Assembly: GCA_964423195.1 (NCBI GenBank)
Contig: CAYRDY010000064.1
Span: 1-12,137, forward strand
Length of the DNA: 12,137 nt
Source of the DNA: CAKRHR01 sp964423195
GTDB lineage: Bacteria; Bacillota; Clostridia; Lachnospirales; Lachnospiraceae
Direction: 5' to 3'
This document shows positions 12,135 to 12,137 of the stretch, one piece after another; the first letter of the stretch is position 1; every line of letters begins with the position of its first letter. Below the pieces are notes generated by a model. It did not search any database, was not told where the DNA came from, and worked only from the letters and a program-made list of their open reading frames with translations. The translations under genes were made by a program, and so were the position numbers.

Positions 12135-12137
12135 ACA

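Overview
The window reads as a chromosomal segment of a GC-rich member of the Clostridia, probably a Lachnospiraceae-like gut anaerobe. This is inferred from DapL (the aminotransferase route to lysine and peptidoglycan diaminopimelate), a short IscR-IscS-IscU set of the Firmicutes type, a biotin-dependent Na+-pumping decarboxylase, strong AGGAGG-type ribosome binding sites, and sigma-A promoters. Genes are mostly GC-rich. Bases 1-430 and about 4440-4690 are strikingly AT-rich and look like acquired or regulatory DNA.

Layout. Bases 1-310 hold the wreck of a toxin-antitoxin pair: the tail of a probable antitoxin, then only the C-terminal half of a PIN-domain toxin. A clear promoter (364-392) with an Rrf2/IscR-type palindrome at the transcription start (401-425) drives iscR-iscS-iscU (479-2759), the regulator, sulfur donor and scaffold for iron-sulfur cluster assembly. 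A strong intrinsic terminator (2794-2829) closes this operon. Two sets of GC-rich intergenic repeats lie between iscS and iscU and between the terminator and dapL. dapL (3010-4206) is on the minus strand, with its promoter inside an array of 54-bp repeats (4242-4412).

The stretch 4207-4894 has no gene. It holds the dapL repeats and promoter, a plus-strand promoter at 4527-4555, and a set of mutually compatible helices (4594-4706) that suggests a structured RNA, a short attenuated transcript, or both. Downstream is an orphan HerA/VirD4-like P-loop ATPase (4895-7138) with no relaxase or conjugation genes nearby, then an unrecognised 215-aa protein with a Cys/His pattern like a papain- or C39-type fold.

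Bases 8028-12134 form a four-gene cluster: carboxyltransferase, lipoprotein-type OadG/delta subunit, biotin carrier, and OadB/MmdB membrane subunit. Together they would decarboxylate an acyl-CoA via biotin and export Na+. The order resembles the methylmalonyl-CoA decarboxylase cluster of Veillonella, and no biotin carboxylase is present. The cluster has a near-consensus promoter overlapped by a perfect 13-bp inverted repeat, a probable operator.

A recurring theme is a GC-rich hairpin ending directly before an ATGGAG Shine-Dalgarno. It occurs before iscR, before the carboxyltransferase and before oadB; the iscR and oadB copies share stem, loop length and flank. No tRNA, rRNA, CRISPR array, integrase or transposase was seen.
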